A stretch of DNA of 52,146 bases from an uncultured Eubacterium sp. (GTDB lineage: Bacteria > Bacillota > Clostridia > Lachnospirales > Lachnospiraceae), in NCBI GenBank assembly GCA_910584875.1, contig CAJUDA010000004.1:1-52146 (forward strand), read 5' to 3'. Below are positions 1-7,401 of this stretch, piece after piece. Both the position numbers and the translations under genes were made by a program. Numbering within the stretch: position 1 is the first letter of the stretch; the number at the start of each line of letters is the position of its first letter. Under the pieces are notes generated by a model. That model saw only the letters and a program-made list of their open reading frames with translations. It was not told the origin of the DNA and ran no database searches.

Positions 1-743
1 TTCCACACAGTAGTAAAAACCCAGATATTGATGATCTGGCAGCGAATAAATCCCGTATCCTTCTTCTCAATAAAAGTGATATGGCGGATCCGGCTTTTCT
101 TGAATGCTGGGTCCGCGCTTATGAAGAAAAGGGATTTCTCGCCCTTACGATCAATGCAAAAAAGAAAAATGAATTAAAAAGGGTAAATGCATTGATACAA
201 AAAGCCTGCAGGGAAAAAATCGAGCGGGACAGAAGAAGGGGAATCCTCAACCGTCCTGTCCGCGCCATGATCGTAGGTATACCGAATGTGGGGAAATCTA
301 CATTTATCAACAGTTTTGCAGGCAGGGCCTGTGCGAAGACCGGCAACAGACCCGGGGTTACAAAGGGAAAACAATGGATCCGGCTGAATAAGCAGGTGGA
401 GCTGCTGGATACACCAGGTATCCTCTGGCCTAAATTTGAAGATCAGACAGTAGGTCAGCATCTTGCCTTTATCGGCTCGATCCGGGATGAACTCATCCAA
501 AGCACAGATCTTGCCCTGGATCTGATTGAGTTTCTGACAGTTTCCTATCCAGGGGTATTGAATGACGTGTACCAGGTGGAAGAATCAGAGGAGTCACCAG
601 TACTGCTGGGGCATCTGGCAGAAAACCGGGGATGTATCGGAAAGGGCGGTGAACCCGACTTTGATAAGGCAGCTTTTCTGCTGCTGGATGATTTCAGAAA
701 CGCAAGATTAGGCAGGATTACGGTAGAAAAACCAGGTGAGTAA
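1..743 (+). CDS. rbgA: Ribosome biogenesis GTPase YlqF/RbgA (5' end outside window)
   Basis: The reading frame is open from base 3, so the start lies upstream; about 246 residues are visible of the roughly 280 usual for the family. The order of GTPase motifs is circularly permuted, as in the YlqF/RbgA family: the G4 motif NKSD (bases 72-83) comes first, then the P-loop GIPNVGKST and then DTPG. RbgA is a cytoplasmic GTPase that acts late in assembly of the 50S ribosomal subunit. The C-terminal part (from about base 500) is the helical domain that contacts rRNA. It is followed after 42 bases by a signal peptidase I gene; ylqF and lepB are neighbours in many Firmicutes. The assignment is firm; only the missing start is uncertain. 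Confidence 0.95.
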   Translation, partial: PHSSKNPDIDDLAANKSRILLLNKSDMADPAFLECWVRAYEEKGFLALTINAKKKNELKRVNALIQKACREKIERDRRRGILNRPVRAMIVGIPNVGKSTFINSFAGRACAKTGNRPGVTKGKQWIRLNKQVELLDTPGILWPKFEDQTVGQHLAFIGSIRDELIQSTDLALDLIEFLTVSYPGVLNDVYQVEESEESPVLLGHLAENRGCIGKGGEPDFDKAAFLLLDDFRNARLGRITVEKPGE

Positions 744-785
744 AAAAGAGATTTATGTCAGGTGGATAGAAAAGAGGATCAATGA

Positions 786-1772
786 GTGATGGATGAAAAT
801 GAATTAGAAGACAGTCTCCGGGTATGTAGAGAGATTGAAAAATTTAAGATTATCGAAGATATGGAAATGCAGGGGAAAATCAGCCATGACGATCTGTTTC
901 ATAATTCTACACTGCTGGAAGTAGAAAAGATATTAAATGAAGGGGAGACTGAAAAGGAAACAGAGGCGGATACAGCAGAACTGTTGACAGAAGAAAATGA
1001 GGCGGCGGGGACAGATGCTGATGAGACGGAAGATGATGAGACGGAAGATGGTGAGACGGAAGCTGATGAGGCAGAGGACAGTGAGGATCTGGCATCGGAG
1101 CAGGATACCTCGCTCGAGAGGCCGGAACAGGAAGTAAAATCTGTCCGCATACTGAAAATGCCAAAAGCAAAGCCTGTTAAAAAAGTGGTTGAGACGCCGA
1201 TTCCTCCATTGACGACAGATTCCCTTCAGGAAGAATATGTTGAAAGGCATCCTCTTCTGCGGACGATTCTCAGTGTGCTGATCTGTATTACGGTTGCCTT
1301 GATCTTATCACTTCTTATCACAAAATATGTGGCGCACCACACTTCGGTAGAGGGAAGTTCCATGGAACCGACGCTCTACAATGGAGATCAGCTGATCGTG
1401 GAAAAGTTCAGTTATTATTTTCATGAACCGGAACGTTATGATGTAATTGTGTTTCCTTTTAGTGAGAATGTCAGTTATATAAAGAGGATCATCGGGGTTC
1501 CAGGAGATATTATTCAGATCAAAAACGGTGTGATCTATCTGAATGGAGAAGAGATGGATGAACACTATGGCAAAGAAGAGCTGATCCGGGAACCCGGACT
1601 GGCAGAAGAGGAAATTGTCTTAAATGAGGATGAATATTTTGTGCTGGGAGATAATAGAAATGCCAGTGTAGACAGCCGTAAAGAAGAAGTGGGAATCATA
1701 AAACGTTCGCAGATCCAGGGAAAGGCATGGGTACGTTTTTATCCCTTTGATCAGATGACTGCGGTTGAGTGA
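786..1772 (+). CDS. lepB: Signal peptidase I with long acidic N-terminal extension
   Basis: This is a membrane-bound serine protease that removes signal peptides from exported proteins. The catalytic Ser is in SSMEPTL (about residue 192) and the catalytic Lys in YIKRIIGVPGD (about residue 233); the GDNR box follows near residue 288. A single membrane segment spans about residues 159-179. The first 150 residues are unusual: they are cytoplasmic, very rich in Glu/Asp and partly made of a short tandem repeat, then turn basic (KMPKAKPVKK) before the membrane. Typical Gram-positive enzymes are 170-200 residues; this one is 328. The start is GTG at 786 or ATG at 789, both behind AGAGGA at 773-778. 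A second, ordinary-length paralogue lies at 19266. The enzyme call is firm; the role of the extension is unknown. Confidence 0.93.
   Translation: MMDENELEDSLRVCREIEKFKIIEDMEMQGKISHDDLFHNSTLLEVEKILNEGETEKETEADTAELLTEENEAAGTDADETEDDETEDGETEADEAEDSEDLASEQDTSLERPEQEVKSVRILKMPKAKPVKKVVETPIPPLTTDSLQEEYVERHPLLRTILSVLICITVALILSLLITKYVAHHTSVEGSSMEPTLYNGDQLIVEKFSYYFHEPERYDVIVFPFSENVSYIKRIIGVPGDIIQIKNGVIYLNGEEMDEHYGKEELIREPGLAEEEIVLNEDEYFVLGDNRNASVDSRKEEVGIIKRSQIQGKAWVRFYPFDQMTAVE
1020..1079 (+). repeat. Four 15-bp tandem units coding an acidic DETED-type repeat
   Basis: Units begin at 1020, 1035, 1050 and 1065 and share the core GATGAGACGGAA with a few substitutions, the last unit being the most diverged. 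The period is in frame (five codons), so copy-number change would lengthen or shorten the acidic region of the signal peptidase without a frameshift. Confidence 0.8.
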
Positions 1773-1791
1773 CAGGAGAGGACGTTATTCG

Positions 1792-2274
1792 ATGGAGATT
1801 GAAAAAAAGTATCTGGTAAACCGGATGCCGGAAAAGTTAGAACAGTATGACAGGTGGGAGATTGAACAGTGTTATCTCTGTGCGCATCCGGTGATCCGGG
1901 TCAGGAGAAAAAATGACCAGTATCTGCTTACCTATAAAAACCGTCCCGGCAGCCAGTCATCGGAGGAGACCTCTTCTCTCTGCATTTCACAGGAGGTAGA
2001 AGTTCCCCTGACGAGAGAAGCTTATGAACATCTGAAGAAAAAAGCAGATGGCATCTGCATCATTAAAACGCGGTACCGGATCCCTTACCGGGATCATGTG
2101 ATCGAACTGGACCTTTTTCATGGCAGCTATGACGGGTTCTGTCTGGCGGAAGTGGAGTTTGGTTCCGTTCAGGAAGGAATGGATTTTACACCGCCGGAAT
2201 GGTTTGGCAGAGATGTCAGCGGGGACTATCATTATACAAACAGTTATATGGCGCTGGAGACGGTAAGATCATGA
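1792..2274 (+). CDS. CYTH-domain protein (triphosphate phosphohydrolase/class IV cyclase family)
   Basis: The protein opens with MEIEKKYLV, the ExExK signature of the CYTH superfamily, whose members fold as a triphosphate tunnel and act on inorganic triphosphate, thiamine triphosphate or, in a few cases, ATP. Further charged strands fit the tunnel: RVRRK, KTRYRI, VIELDLF and AEVEF. At 160 residues it is a single-domain, cytoplasmic protein. The ATG at 1792 is preferred because AGGAGAGGA ends about 9 bases upstream; the in-frame TTG at 1765 would overlap the previous gene and has no suitable site. It probably shares a transcript with the upstream lepB. The substrate cannot be told from sequence; inorganic triphosphatase is the commonest activity in bacteria. 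Confidence 0.88.
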   Translation: MEIEKKYLVNRMPEKLEQYDRWEIEQCYLCAHPVIRVRRKNDQYLLTYKNRPGSQSSEETSSLCISQEVEVPLTREAYEHLKKKADGICIIKTRYRIPYRDHVIELDLFHGSYDGFCLAEVEFGSVQEGMDFTPPEWFGRDVSGDYHYTNSYMALETVRS

Positions 2275-2310
2275 AAAATGTACGGAATTGCCGGATGACT
2301 TAAATTTTTC

Positions 2311-2340
2311 TTGTGTTTTACTCCCAATCTGTTATATAAT
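2311..2340 (+). promoter_or_regulatory. Promoter for gdhA
   Basis: A perfect -10 hexamer TATAAT lies at 2335-2340, with TTGTGT at 2311-2316 as a partial -35 (18-base spacer). It sits 26 bases before the ribosome binding site of gdhA. Confidence 0.65.
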
Positions 2341-2372
2341 GGTAAACGACAAAAAATAAGGAGGTTATGACT

Positions 2373-3707
2373 ATGTCATACGTTGATGAAGTATTGGATG
2401 AATTGATCCGGAAAAATCCGGCAGAACCTGAATTTCATCAGGCAGCCAAAGAGGTACTGGAGTCTCTTCGCCCTGTCGTGGAGAAAAATGAAGAGAAATT
2501 CCGTAAAGATGCCTTGCTGGAGCGTCTGGTAAATCCGGAAAGACAGATCAAGTTCCGTGTTCCGTGGGTAGATGACAAAGGCCAGGTACAGGTAAACACC
2601 GGATACCGTGTACAGTTTAACAGCGCCATTGGACCATACAAAGGCGGACTTCGTTTTCATCCGTCAGTAAATCTGGGAATTATCAAATTCCTTGGTTTTG
2701 AGCAGATCTTTAAAAATTCCCTGACAGGGCTTCCGATCGGCGGCGGTAAAGGCGGATCAGACTTTGATCCCAAAGGCAAATCAGACCGTGAGGTTATGGC
2801 ATTCTGTCAGAGTTTTATGACAGAGCTGAGCAGACATATCGGACCAGATACGGATGTACCTGCCGGAGATATCGGTGTGGGCGGCAGAGAGATCGGGTAC
2901 ATGTATGGACAGTATAAGAAAATCCGCAATGCTTACGAAGGTGTCCTTACCGGAAAGGGTCTTACTTTTGGTGGTTCCCTTGCCCGTACAGAAGCAACGG
3001 GTTATGGTTTGTTATACTATACAGAAGAAATGCTGAAATGCAATGGACATGATATGGCTGGGAAAACTGTTGTCGTTTCCGGTGCTGGTAATGTTGCGAT
3101 CTATGCGACACAGAAAGCACAGCAGCTCGGCGCAAAGGTAGTGACAGTATCGGATTCTACCGGATGGGTATATGATGCAGAGGGAATCGATGTCGAACTG
3201 CTGAGAGAAGTCAAAGAAGTAAAGAGGGCACGTCTCACTGAGTATGCAGCAGCAAGACCTGGTGCTGAATACCATGAAGGGAAAGGTGTATGGACGGTAA
3301 AATGTGATGTGGCGCTTCCGTGTGCGACCCAGAATGAGCTTGATCTTGAAGATGCCAAAGCACTTGTGGCAAATGGTGTTATAGCAGTGGCAGAAGGCGC
3401 CAATATGCCGACGACGCTGGAGGCAACAGAATATCTTCAGGAGAATGGTGTACTGTTTGCACCTGGTAAGGCATCCAATGCCGGCGGTGTAGCTACCTCT
3501 GCTCTTGAAATGTCCCAGAACAGCGAGAGACTGAGCTGGACATTTGAAGAGGTAGATTCCAAGCTGAAAGGAATTATGGTCAATATATTCCATGCCTGTG
3601 ATGAGGCTTCCAAAAAATATGGCTTTGAGAAAAACTATGTAGTAGGTGCCAATATTGCCGGTTTTGAAAAAGTAGCTGAGGCCATGACGGCACAGGGAAT
3701 TGTCTGA
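2373..3707 (+). CDS. gdhA: NADP-type glutamate dehydrogenase
   Basis: The enzyme interconverts 2-oxoglutarate plus ammonium and glutamate in the cytoplasm and is a main ammonium-assimilation route in gut Clostridia. At 444 residues it has the length of the hexameric bacterial class. Visible family motifs are GPYKGGLRFHP (about 87-97), the active-site lysine segment PIGGGKGGS (about 121-129), DVPAGDIGVGGREIGYM, and the Rossmann stretch VVSGAGNVA. Of two nearby start codons, ATG at 2373 is 8 bases from AAGGAGG (2358-2364), whereas ATG at 2367 is only 2 bases away, so 2373 was chosen. It has its own promoter and terminator and so looks monocistronic. The NADP preference is inferred from overall similarity to the 445-residue class. 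Confidence 0.97.
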   Translation: MSYVDEVLDELIRKNPAEPEFHQAAKEVLESLRPVVEKNEEKFRKDALLERLVNPERQIKFRVPWVDDKGQVQVNTGYRVQFNSAIGPYKGGLRFHPSVNLGIIKFLGFEQIFKNSLTGLPIGGGKGGSDFDPKGKSDREVMAFCQSFMTELSRHIGPDTDVPAGDIGVGGREIGYMYGQYKKIRNAYEGVLTGKGLTFGGSLARTEATGYGLLYYTEEMLKCNGHDMAGKTVVVSGAGNVAIYATQKAQQLGAKVVTVSDSTGWVYDAEGIDVELLREVKEVKRARLTEYAAARPGAEYHEGKGVWTVKCDVALPCATQNELDLEDAKALVANGVIAVAEGANMPTTLEATEYLQENGVLFAPGKASNAGGVATSALEMSQNSERLSWTFEEVDSKLKGIMVNIFHACDEASKKYGFEKNYVVGANIAGFEKVAEAMTAQGIV

Positions 3708-3733
3708 TCAAACCGTTAGTAGTTTACATTTAG

Positions 3734-3762
3734 ACAGGGGCGCAGGAATGTGCCTCTGTTTT
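3734..3762 (+). terminator. Rho-independent terminator after gdhA
   Basis: An 8-bp stem (ACAGGGGC with GCCTCTGT, one G-U pair) encloses a 10-base loop and is followed by TTTT. Confidence 0.75.
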
Positions 3763-3789
3763 CGTACCAGGAAAGCTCACCATCGTAAT

Positions 3790-3805
3790 ACGCTGAAATC
3801 AGCGT
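3790..3805. other. Short perfect dyad upstream of the DUF5688 promoter
   Basis: ACGCTGA-AA-TCAGCGT is a 7+2+7 inverted repeat ending 10 bases before the -35 of the next promoter. It has no T tract, so it could be an operator rather than a terminator; no regulator can be named. Confidence 0.5.
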
Positions 3806-3815
3806 CAAACAATCC

Positions 3816-3844
3816 TTGCATTTGACCGCTTCTTTTGTTACAAT
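3816..3844 (+). promoter_or_regulatory. Promoter for the DUF5688 gene
   Basis: TTGCAT (3816-3821), a 17-base spacer and TACAAT (3839-3844). Its position argues against any start codon upstream of 3891. Confidence 0.75.
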
Positions 3845-3890
3845 TTTTGTTACATGGTTTTGCCTTCGTGATAATGGGAAGGGAGTCTTT

Positions 3891-4787
3891 ATGACAAAAG
3901 AGCAGTTTTTGGAACAGGTAACAGATCAGATCAGGGCAGAGTGTGCGGTATCAGACTTGGATGTCGGCTGTGGGATTTTTATGAAAAATAATGACACGAT
4001 GAAGCATGGTATTGTTCTGAAGCGGCGTGATGAATTTATATCGCCCACGATTTATGTGGACGATTTTTATCAGGATTTTCTGAGAAAGAAAAAGACCATG
4101 AAAGAAGTGGCAGAGGAAGTATGGGAGCGTCTGGCAGAAGTGGAAGAGCATGCCCGGCAGTACCGGGATTTTTCGGCGGAGTTTGAAGACTGCCGCCGGC
4201 AGATCATATACCGTCTTATTTCCCTTGACAGGAATAAGCAGTTTCTGCAGTCAGTGCCATACCTTCCTTTTCTGAACCTTGCGATCGTCTTTTGCATTGT
4301 CTGTGATGCGTCTGAGGATGGACTTGAGACAATCCTGATCACGGATGAGGTGATAGAACGGTGGCAGACTTCGACAAAAGAACTCGTCCGGCTGGCAGAA
4401 GAAAATACACCAAGGATCCTTCCCGCCACAGTTGATTCACTCACGACGGTCCTGCTGCGTTACATCGGTCTCCCGGAAGAAGAGACCAGTGGGAAAAAAT
4501 CTCGTCTGCCAATGTTTCTTTTGTCCAACCAGTCCGGTGTCAACGGCGCGTCTGTGCTGTTATATCCGGATATCCTGGCCGGACTGGCAGACCAGTGTGA
4601 TTCGGATCTGTTCATTCTGCCAAGCAGCATTCATGAACTGATTGTGATTCCGGCAGGCAGGAAAGACAGGCAGGGAAAACTGTCAGAGATGGTAGAGGAC
4701 ATCAATAAAAATCATGTAAACAGAGAAGAAGTGTTGTCGGATACCGCTTATTTTTACGATCGAAAAAAAAGAAAAATAATTTTGTGA
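3891..4787 (+). CDS. DUF5688 family protein
   Basis: This 298-residue cytoplasmic protein matches, as far as I recognise, the DUF5688 family found mainly in Lachnospiraceae; no biochemical role is known. It has no signal peptide or membrane segment. The N-terminal half has a charged helical stretch (MKEVAEEVWERLAEVEEHARQ), and the C-terminal half is typical of the family, with NQSGVNGASVLLYPD and IHELIVIP segments. The ATG at 3891 follows GGGAAGGGAG by about 6 bases; an in-frame codon at 3816 lies inside the promoter and was rejected. The gene runs to within 12 bases of a tRNA gene on the other strand. The family name is from memory and should be treated as likely, not proven. Confidence 0.7.
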   Translation: MTKEQFLEQVTDQIRAECAVSDLDVGCGIFMKNNDTMKHGIVLKRRDEFISPTIYVDDFYQDFLRKKKTMKEVAEEVWERLAEVEEHARQYRDFSAEFEDCRRQIIYRLISLDRNKQFLQSVPYLPFLNLAIVFCIVCDASEDGLETILITDEVIERWQTSTKELVRLAEENTPRILPATVDSLTTVLLRYIGLPEEETSGKKSRLPMFLLSNQSGVNGASVLLYPDILAGLADQCDSDLFILPSSIHELIVIPAGRKDRQGKLSEMVEDINKNHVNREEVLSDTAYFYDRKKRKIIL

Positions 4788-4798
4788 CAATTAAAAAA

Positions 4799-4871
4799 TG
4801 CACCTGGAGGGATTCGAACCCCCGACCAAAGGCTTCGGAAGCCTCTACTCTATCCACTGAGCCACAGGTGC
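4799..4871 (-). tRNA. tRNA-Arg (anticodon CCG)
   Basis: On the minus strand the 73-base sequence folds as a complete cloverleaf: acceptor GCACCTG/CAGGTGC with discriminator A, a D arm with CTCAGTGGATAGAG, an anticodon stem GAGGC/GCCTT around loop TTCCGAA (anticodon CCG), and a T arm with GGTTCGAATCC. CCA is not encoded. A run of six T follows the 3' end (4793-4798 on the plus strand), which may serve as terminator. The gene is antisense to both neighbours. Confidence 0.96.
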
Positions 4872-4882
4872 ATTACTCATGT

Positions 4883-4911
4883 ATTATATATCATTTACCA
4901 GGTGTTGTAAA
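4883..4911 (-). promoter_or_regulatory. Promoter for tRNA-Arg
   Basis: Read on the minus strand: TTTACA (4911-4906), a 17-base spacer and TATAAT (4888-4883). Transcription would begin a few bases before the tRNA. The -35 touches the ribosome binding site of hslO on the other strand. Confidence 0.8.
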
Positions 4912-4921
4912 GGGGAAATTT

Positions 4922-5824
4922 ATGAATTCAGAACAGGAACTAAAACAGAGCGATGATTATATGGTGCGGGGAACCGCTGCATCAGGACAGATCCGTTTTT
5001 TTGCCATCACATCCCGGTCTCTCGCAGAGGAGGCGAGGAGACGCCACGATACCAGTCCTGTTATTACGGCAGCCCTGGGAAGATTGTTGTCGGGAGGCGC
5101 CATGATGGGAGCGATGATGAAAGGAGAACGGGATCTTCTGACGCTGCAGATCCAGTGCGAAGGTCCGGTAAAGGGACTCACTGTGACGGCAGATGCTTTT
5201 GGTCATGTGAAGGGATACCCTGTGCAGCCGCTTGTTTCACTTCCCGCCAGTCCTGCCGGCAAACTGGATGTAGGACGCGCTCTGGGGACAGGTGTGCTTA
5301 CCGTGATCCGTGACATAGGACTGAAAGAACCTTACTGTGGTCAGGTACAGCTTGTATCCGGTGAAATTGCAGAAGATCTCACCTATTATTTTGCGGCATC
5401 CGAGCAGACACCCTCCTCTGTGGCACTGGGTGTCCGGATGCATCATAACAATACAGTGGCACAGGCGGGAGGGTATATCATACAGCTGATGCCGGATATT
5501 GGTGATGAAGTCGTTTCATTGTTAGAAAGGCAGCTGCAGCAGACAGAACCAGTGACAACACTGTTGTCATATGGACATACGCCGGAAAGCATGATCAAAG
5601 AAATACTGGCTGATTTTGATCCCGTATTTACAGAAGAACGTATCCCGGCAGCCTTTTGCTGTCAGTGTTCCAGGGAGCGTATGGAAAAGGCGCTGATCAG
5701 CCTGGGGCAACAGGAGATCGCCCAGATAATCGCCGATCAGGAGCCTGTCCAGATGAATTGTCACTTTTGTAATTCCCATTATCTGTTCACGGTGGAGGAT
5801 TTGAAAAAAATCAGGAAAACGTAG
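4922..5824 (+). CDS. hslO: Hsp33 redox-regulated chaperone
   Basis: Hsp33 is a cytoplasmic holdase switched on by oxidation and unfolding. The 300-residue protein has the N-terminal substrate-binding core, with the usual ALGRLLSGGAMMG segment (about 51-63), and the C-terminal zinc switch: a CxC pair (C247, C249) and a CxxC pair (C280, C283). All four zinc ligands are present, so redox sensing should be intact. The ATG at 4922 lies 6 bases after AAGGGG. The open frame continues upstream to 4784, but that part is only the antisense of the tRNA gene. No separate strong promoter was found for it; it may use the AT-rich region shared with the tRNA promoter. Confidence 0.95.
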   Translation: MNSEQELKQSDDYMVRGTAASGQIRFFAITSRSLAEEARRRHDTSPVITAALGRLLSGGAMMGAMMKGERDLLTLQIQCEGPVKGLTVTADAFGHVKGYPVQPLVSLPASPAGKLDVGRALGTGVLTVIRDIGLKEPYCGQVQLVSGEIAEDLTYYFAASEQTPSSVALGVRMHHNNTVAQAGGYIIQLMPDIGDEVVSLLERQLQQTEPVTTLLSYGHTPESMIKEILADFDPVFTEERIPAAFCCQCSRERMEKALISLGQQEIAQIIADQEPVQMNCHFCNSHYLFTVEDLKKIRKT

Positions 5825-5850
5825 ACAAATTCGACAAAAATTGTTATACT
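5822..5850 (+). promoter_or_regulatory. Promoter for the exported protein at 5895
   Basis: TAGACA (5822-5827), a 17-base spacer and TATACT (5845-5850), each 5/6 to consensus. The -35 overlaps the hslO stop codon. Confidence 0.8.
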
Positions 5851-5894
5851 ATGTGATAAGATGTTCAAATCCGACAAGAAAGCTGGAATTATAG

Positions 5895-6533
5895 ATGAAA
5901 TTAAAATATAAAAAATTAGTGATATTTATCACGGCAGCTACTATGGTGTTGAGTTTTATTATTCTGACACTGATCCCTACCGGGGGATCAAATACGAACA
6001 ATGCCGAAGATGCCGACCTTTCCTTAAATGAAAATCAGGAGATCAATCAGCTCGTTAAAAATTATTTCGAAGCAAAAAAGACAGTAGACATTGAAGCAAT
6101 GGCGCAGTATGTCAGTGACCAGAACAGGATTGACAAAGAAAAATTCAATAAGATGGCAGAGTATGTAGAAGGGTACCAGAACATTAACTGCTATGTGATT
6201 GAAAGTGAAGATACGAATGCCTTTCGTGTTTATGCAAAATATGATATGAAGCTAAAAAATATCGATACGCTGGCACCCTGTCTGAGCGCTTTTTATATCA
6301 CTGCTACTTCGGATGACAAATATGTTATTTATCTCAGTGCACTGGATGAAGCCCAGGAGGAATTTATAACGTCGGCAGATAAAAACAGTGAGATCGTGGA
6401 TCTGAAAGAAAAAGTAGCCGTGGAACTTCAGGCGGCGATTGATAAGGATGTTGCGTTTAAACAGTTTTATCAGAAAATGGATCAGGAGATCAAGGCAGCG
6501 TCAGCGTCTGGCGCGGCGACCGATGTTTCCTGA
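5895..6533 (+). CDS. Membrane-anchored exported protein of unknown function, possible NTF2-like domain
   Basis: I do not recognise a named family. The 212-residue protein starts with a short basic stretch and one hydrophobic segment (about residues 8-28) with no lipobox Cys, so it is probably a membrane anchor with the rest outside. After an acidic linker, the segment around NQLVKNYFEAKKTVDIEAMAQ resembles the opening helix of NTF2/SnoaL-like domains; this is a weak, pattern-level suggestion. The end is rich in Ala/Ser. A strong promoter upstream and a hairpin downstream make it a single-gene unit between hslO and rluF. Its ribosome binding site is weak. Confidence 0.7.
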   Translation: MKLKYKKLVIFITAATMVLSFIILTLIPTGGSNTNNAEDADLSLNENQEINQLVKNYFEAKKTVDIEAMAQYVSDQNRIDKEKFNKMAEYVEGYQNINCYVIESEDTNAFRVYAKYDMKLKNIDTLAPCLSAFYITATSDDKYVIYLSALDEAQEEFITSADKNSEIVDLKEKVAVELQAAIDKDVAFKQFYQKMDQEIKAASASGAATDVS

Positions 6534-6565
6534 TTTCGCAGACAGATAAAACAAAAGACAGAACA

Positions 6566-6600
6566 AGAGGTATGTTTGGTTTCAAACGTACCTCTTTCTA
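6566..6600 (+). terminator. Terminator hairpin after the 5895 gene
   Basis: A 13-bp stem (AGAGGTATGTTTG with CAAACGTACCTCT, one G-U pair) with a 4-base loop is followed by TTCTA; the T tract is short. It ends 6 bases before the rluF start, so it might instead affect rluF translation. Confidence 0.7.
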
Positions 6601-6606
6601 TGAGGT

Positions 6607-7401
6607 ATGGATGTGGAGACAGAGAAGATCAGAATAAATAAATATTTAAGTCAGTGCGGTGTCTGTTCGAGAAGAGAAGCTGACCGTATGCTGGATGCCG
6701 GCAGGATCATGATCGGCAGCCGTACAGCAGTAAAAGGGGATATGGTTTCTTCCCTGGATAACGTATATGCAGATGGCGTACCTGTGCAAAGGAGCGGACA
6801 GGAGATCGTGATCGCTTTCCATAAACCTCCCGGCATTGTCTGCACAAGCAGCACAAAAGACAGGGCAGTCAATATTGTGGACTATATTGATTTCCCTTCG
6901 CGGATCTATCCTGTCGGGCGTCTGGATAAACAGTCGACCGGACTGATCCTGCTGACCAACAACGGACAGCTTATGGATGATATCCTCCGGGGCAGCAATT
7001 ATCATGAAAAGGAATATGCCGTGACCGTCAACCGGGCTGTTACACCGTCCGTTTTTCAGGCAATGGAACAGGGTGTTCCAATTCTGGATACGATGACGCG
7101 TCCCTGCCGGATCACCCACAGAGACGGCAATCAGTTTCATATTACCTTAACTCAGGGATTAAACCGCCAGATCCGGCGGATGTGCGAATATTTTGGTTAC
7201 CGGGTGTGTAAACTAGAAAGAATACGGATCATGAATATAAAGCTGGATGATCTGCCGGAAGGACAATGGCGGTATCTTTCGGAAAAGGAGTTAGGGCAGT
7301 TAAAGGAAGCCTGTCAGGGAAAAGGAGCTAAGAAAAGTGAAACAGACGGAAAAGGAACGGGACCTTACACGCATGAAAGAGCTGGTCGGCATATTAAATG
7401 A
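6607..7401 (+). CDS. rluF: 23S rRNA/tRNA pseudouridine synthase, RluF type
   Basis: It converts uridine to pseudouridine in RNA. An S4 RNA-binding domain covers about residues 7-60 (KYLSQCGVCSRREADRML), followed by the RsuA/RluB/E/F catalytic domain with the catalytic Asp in GRLDKQSTG (about D107) and the RluF-like run GLNRQIRRMCEYFGY. The C-terminal 30 residues are basic and low in structure. The ATG at 6607 is very close to GAGGT (6602-6606); GTG at 6613, two codons later, has better spacing and may be the real start. The 3' end overlaps ligA by 65 bases. The exact RNA target (U2604 in E. coli) is inferred by family. Confidence 0.9.
   Translation: MDVETEKIRINKYLSQCGVCSRREADRMLDAGRIMIGSRTAVKGDMVSSLDNVYADGVPVQRSGQEIVIAFHKPPGIVCTSSTKDRAVNIVDYIDFPSRIYPVGRLDKQSTGLILLTNNGQLMDDILRGSNYHEKEYAVTVNRAVTPSVFQAMEQGVPILDTMTRPCRITHRDGNQFHITLTQGLNRQIRRMCEYFGYRVCKLERIRIMNIKLDDLPEGQWRYLSEKELGQLKEACQGKGAKKSETDGKGTGPYTHERAGRHIK

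Noticed and set aside
1765..1791. TTG start nine codons upstream for the CYTH protein
   Set aside because: It overlaps lepB and precedes the ribosome binding site; the family motif begins right at the ATG at 1792.
4784..4921. In-frame upstream extension of hslO
   Set aside because: The extra 46 codons are the antisense of the tRNA-Arg gene and its promoter; the real start at 4922 has a good ribosome binding site and matches the Hsp33 N-terminus.
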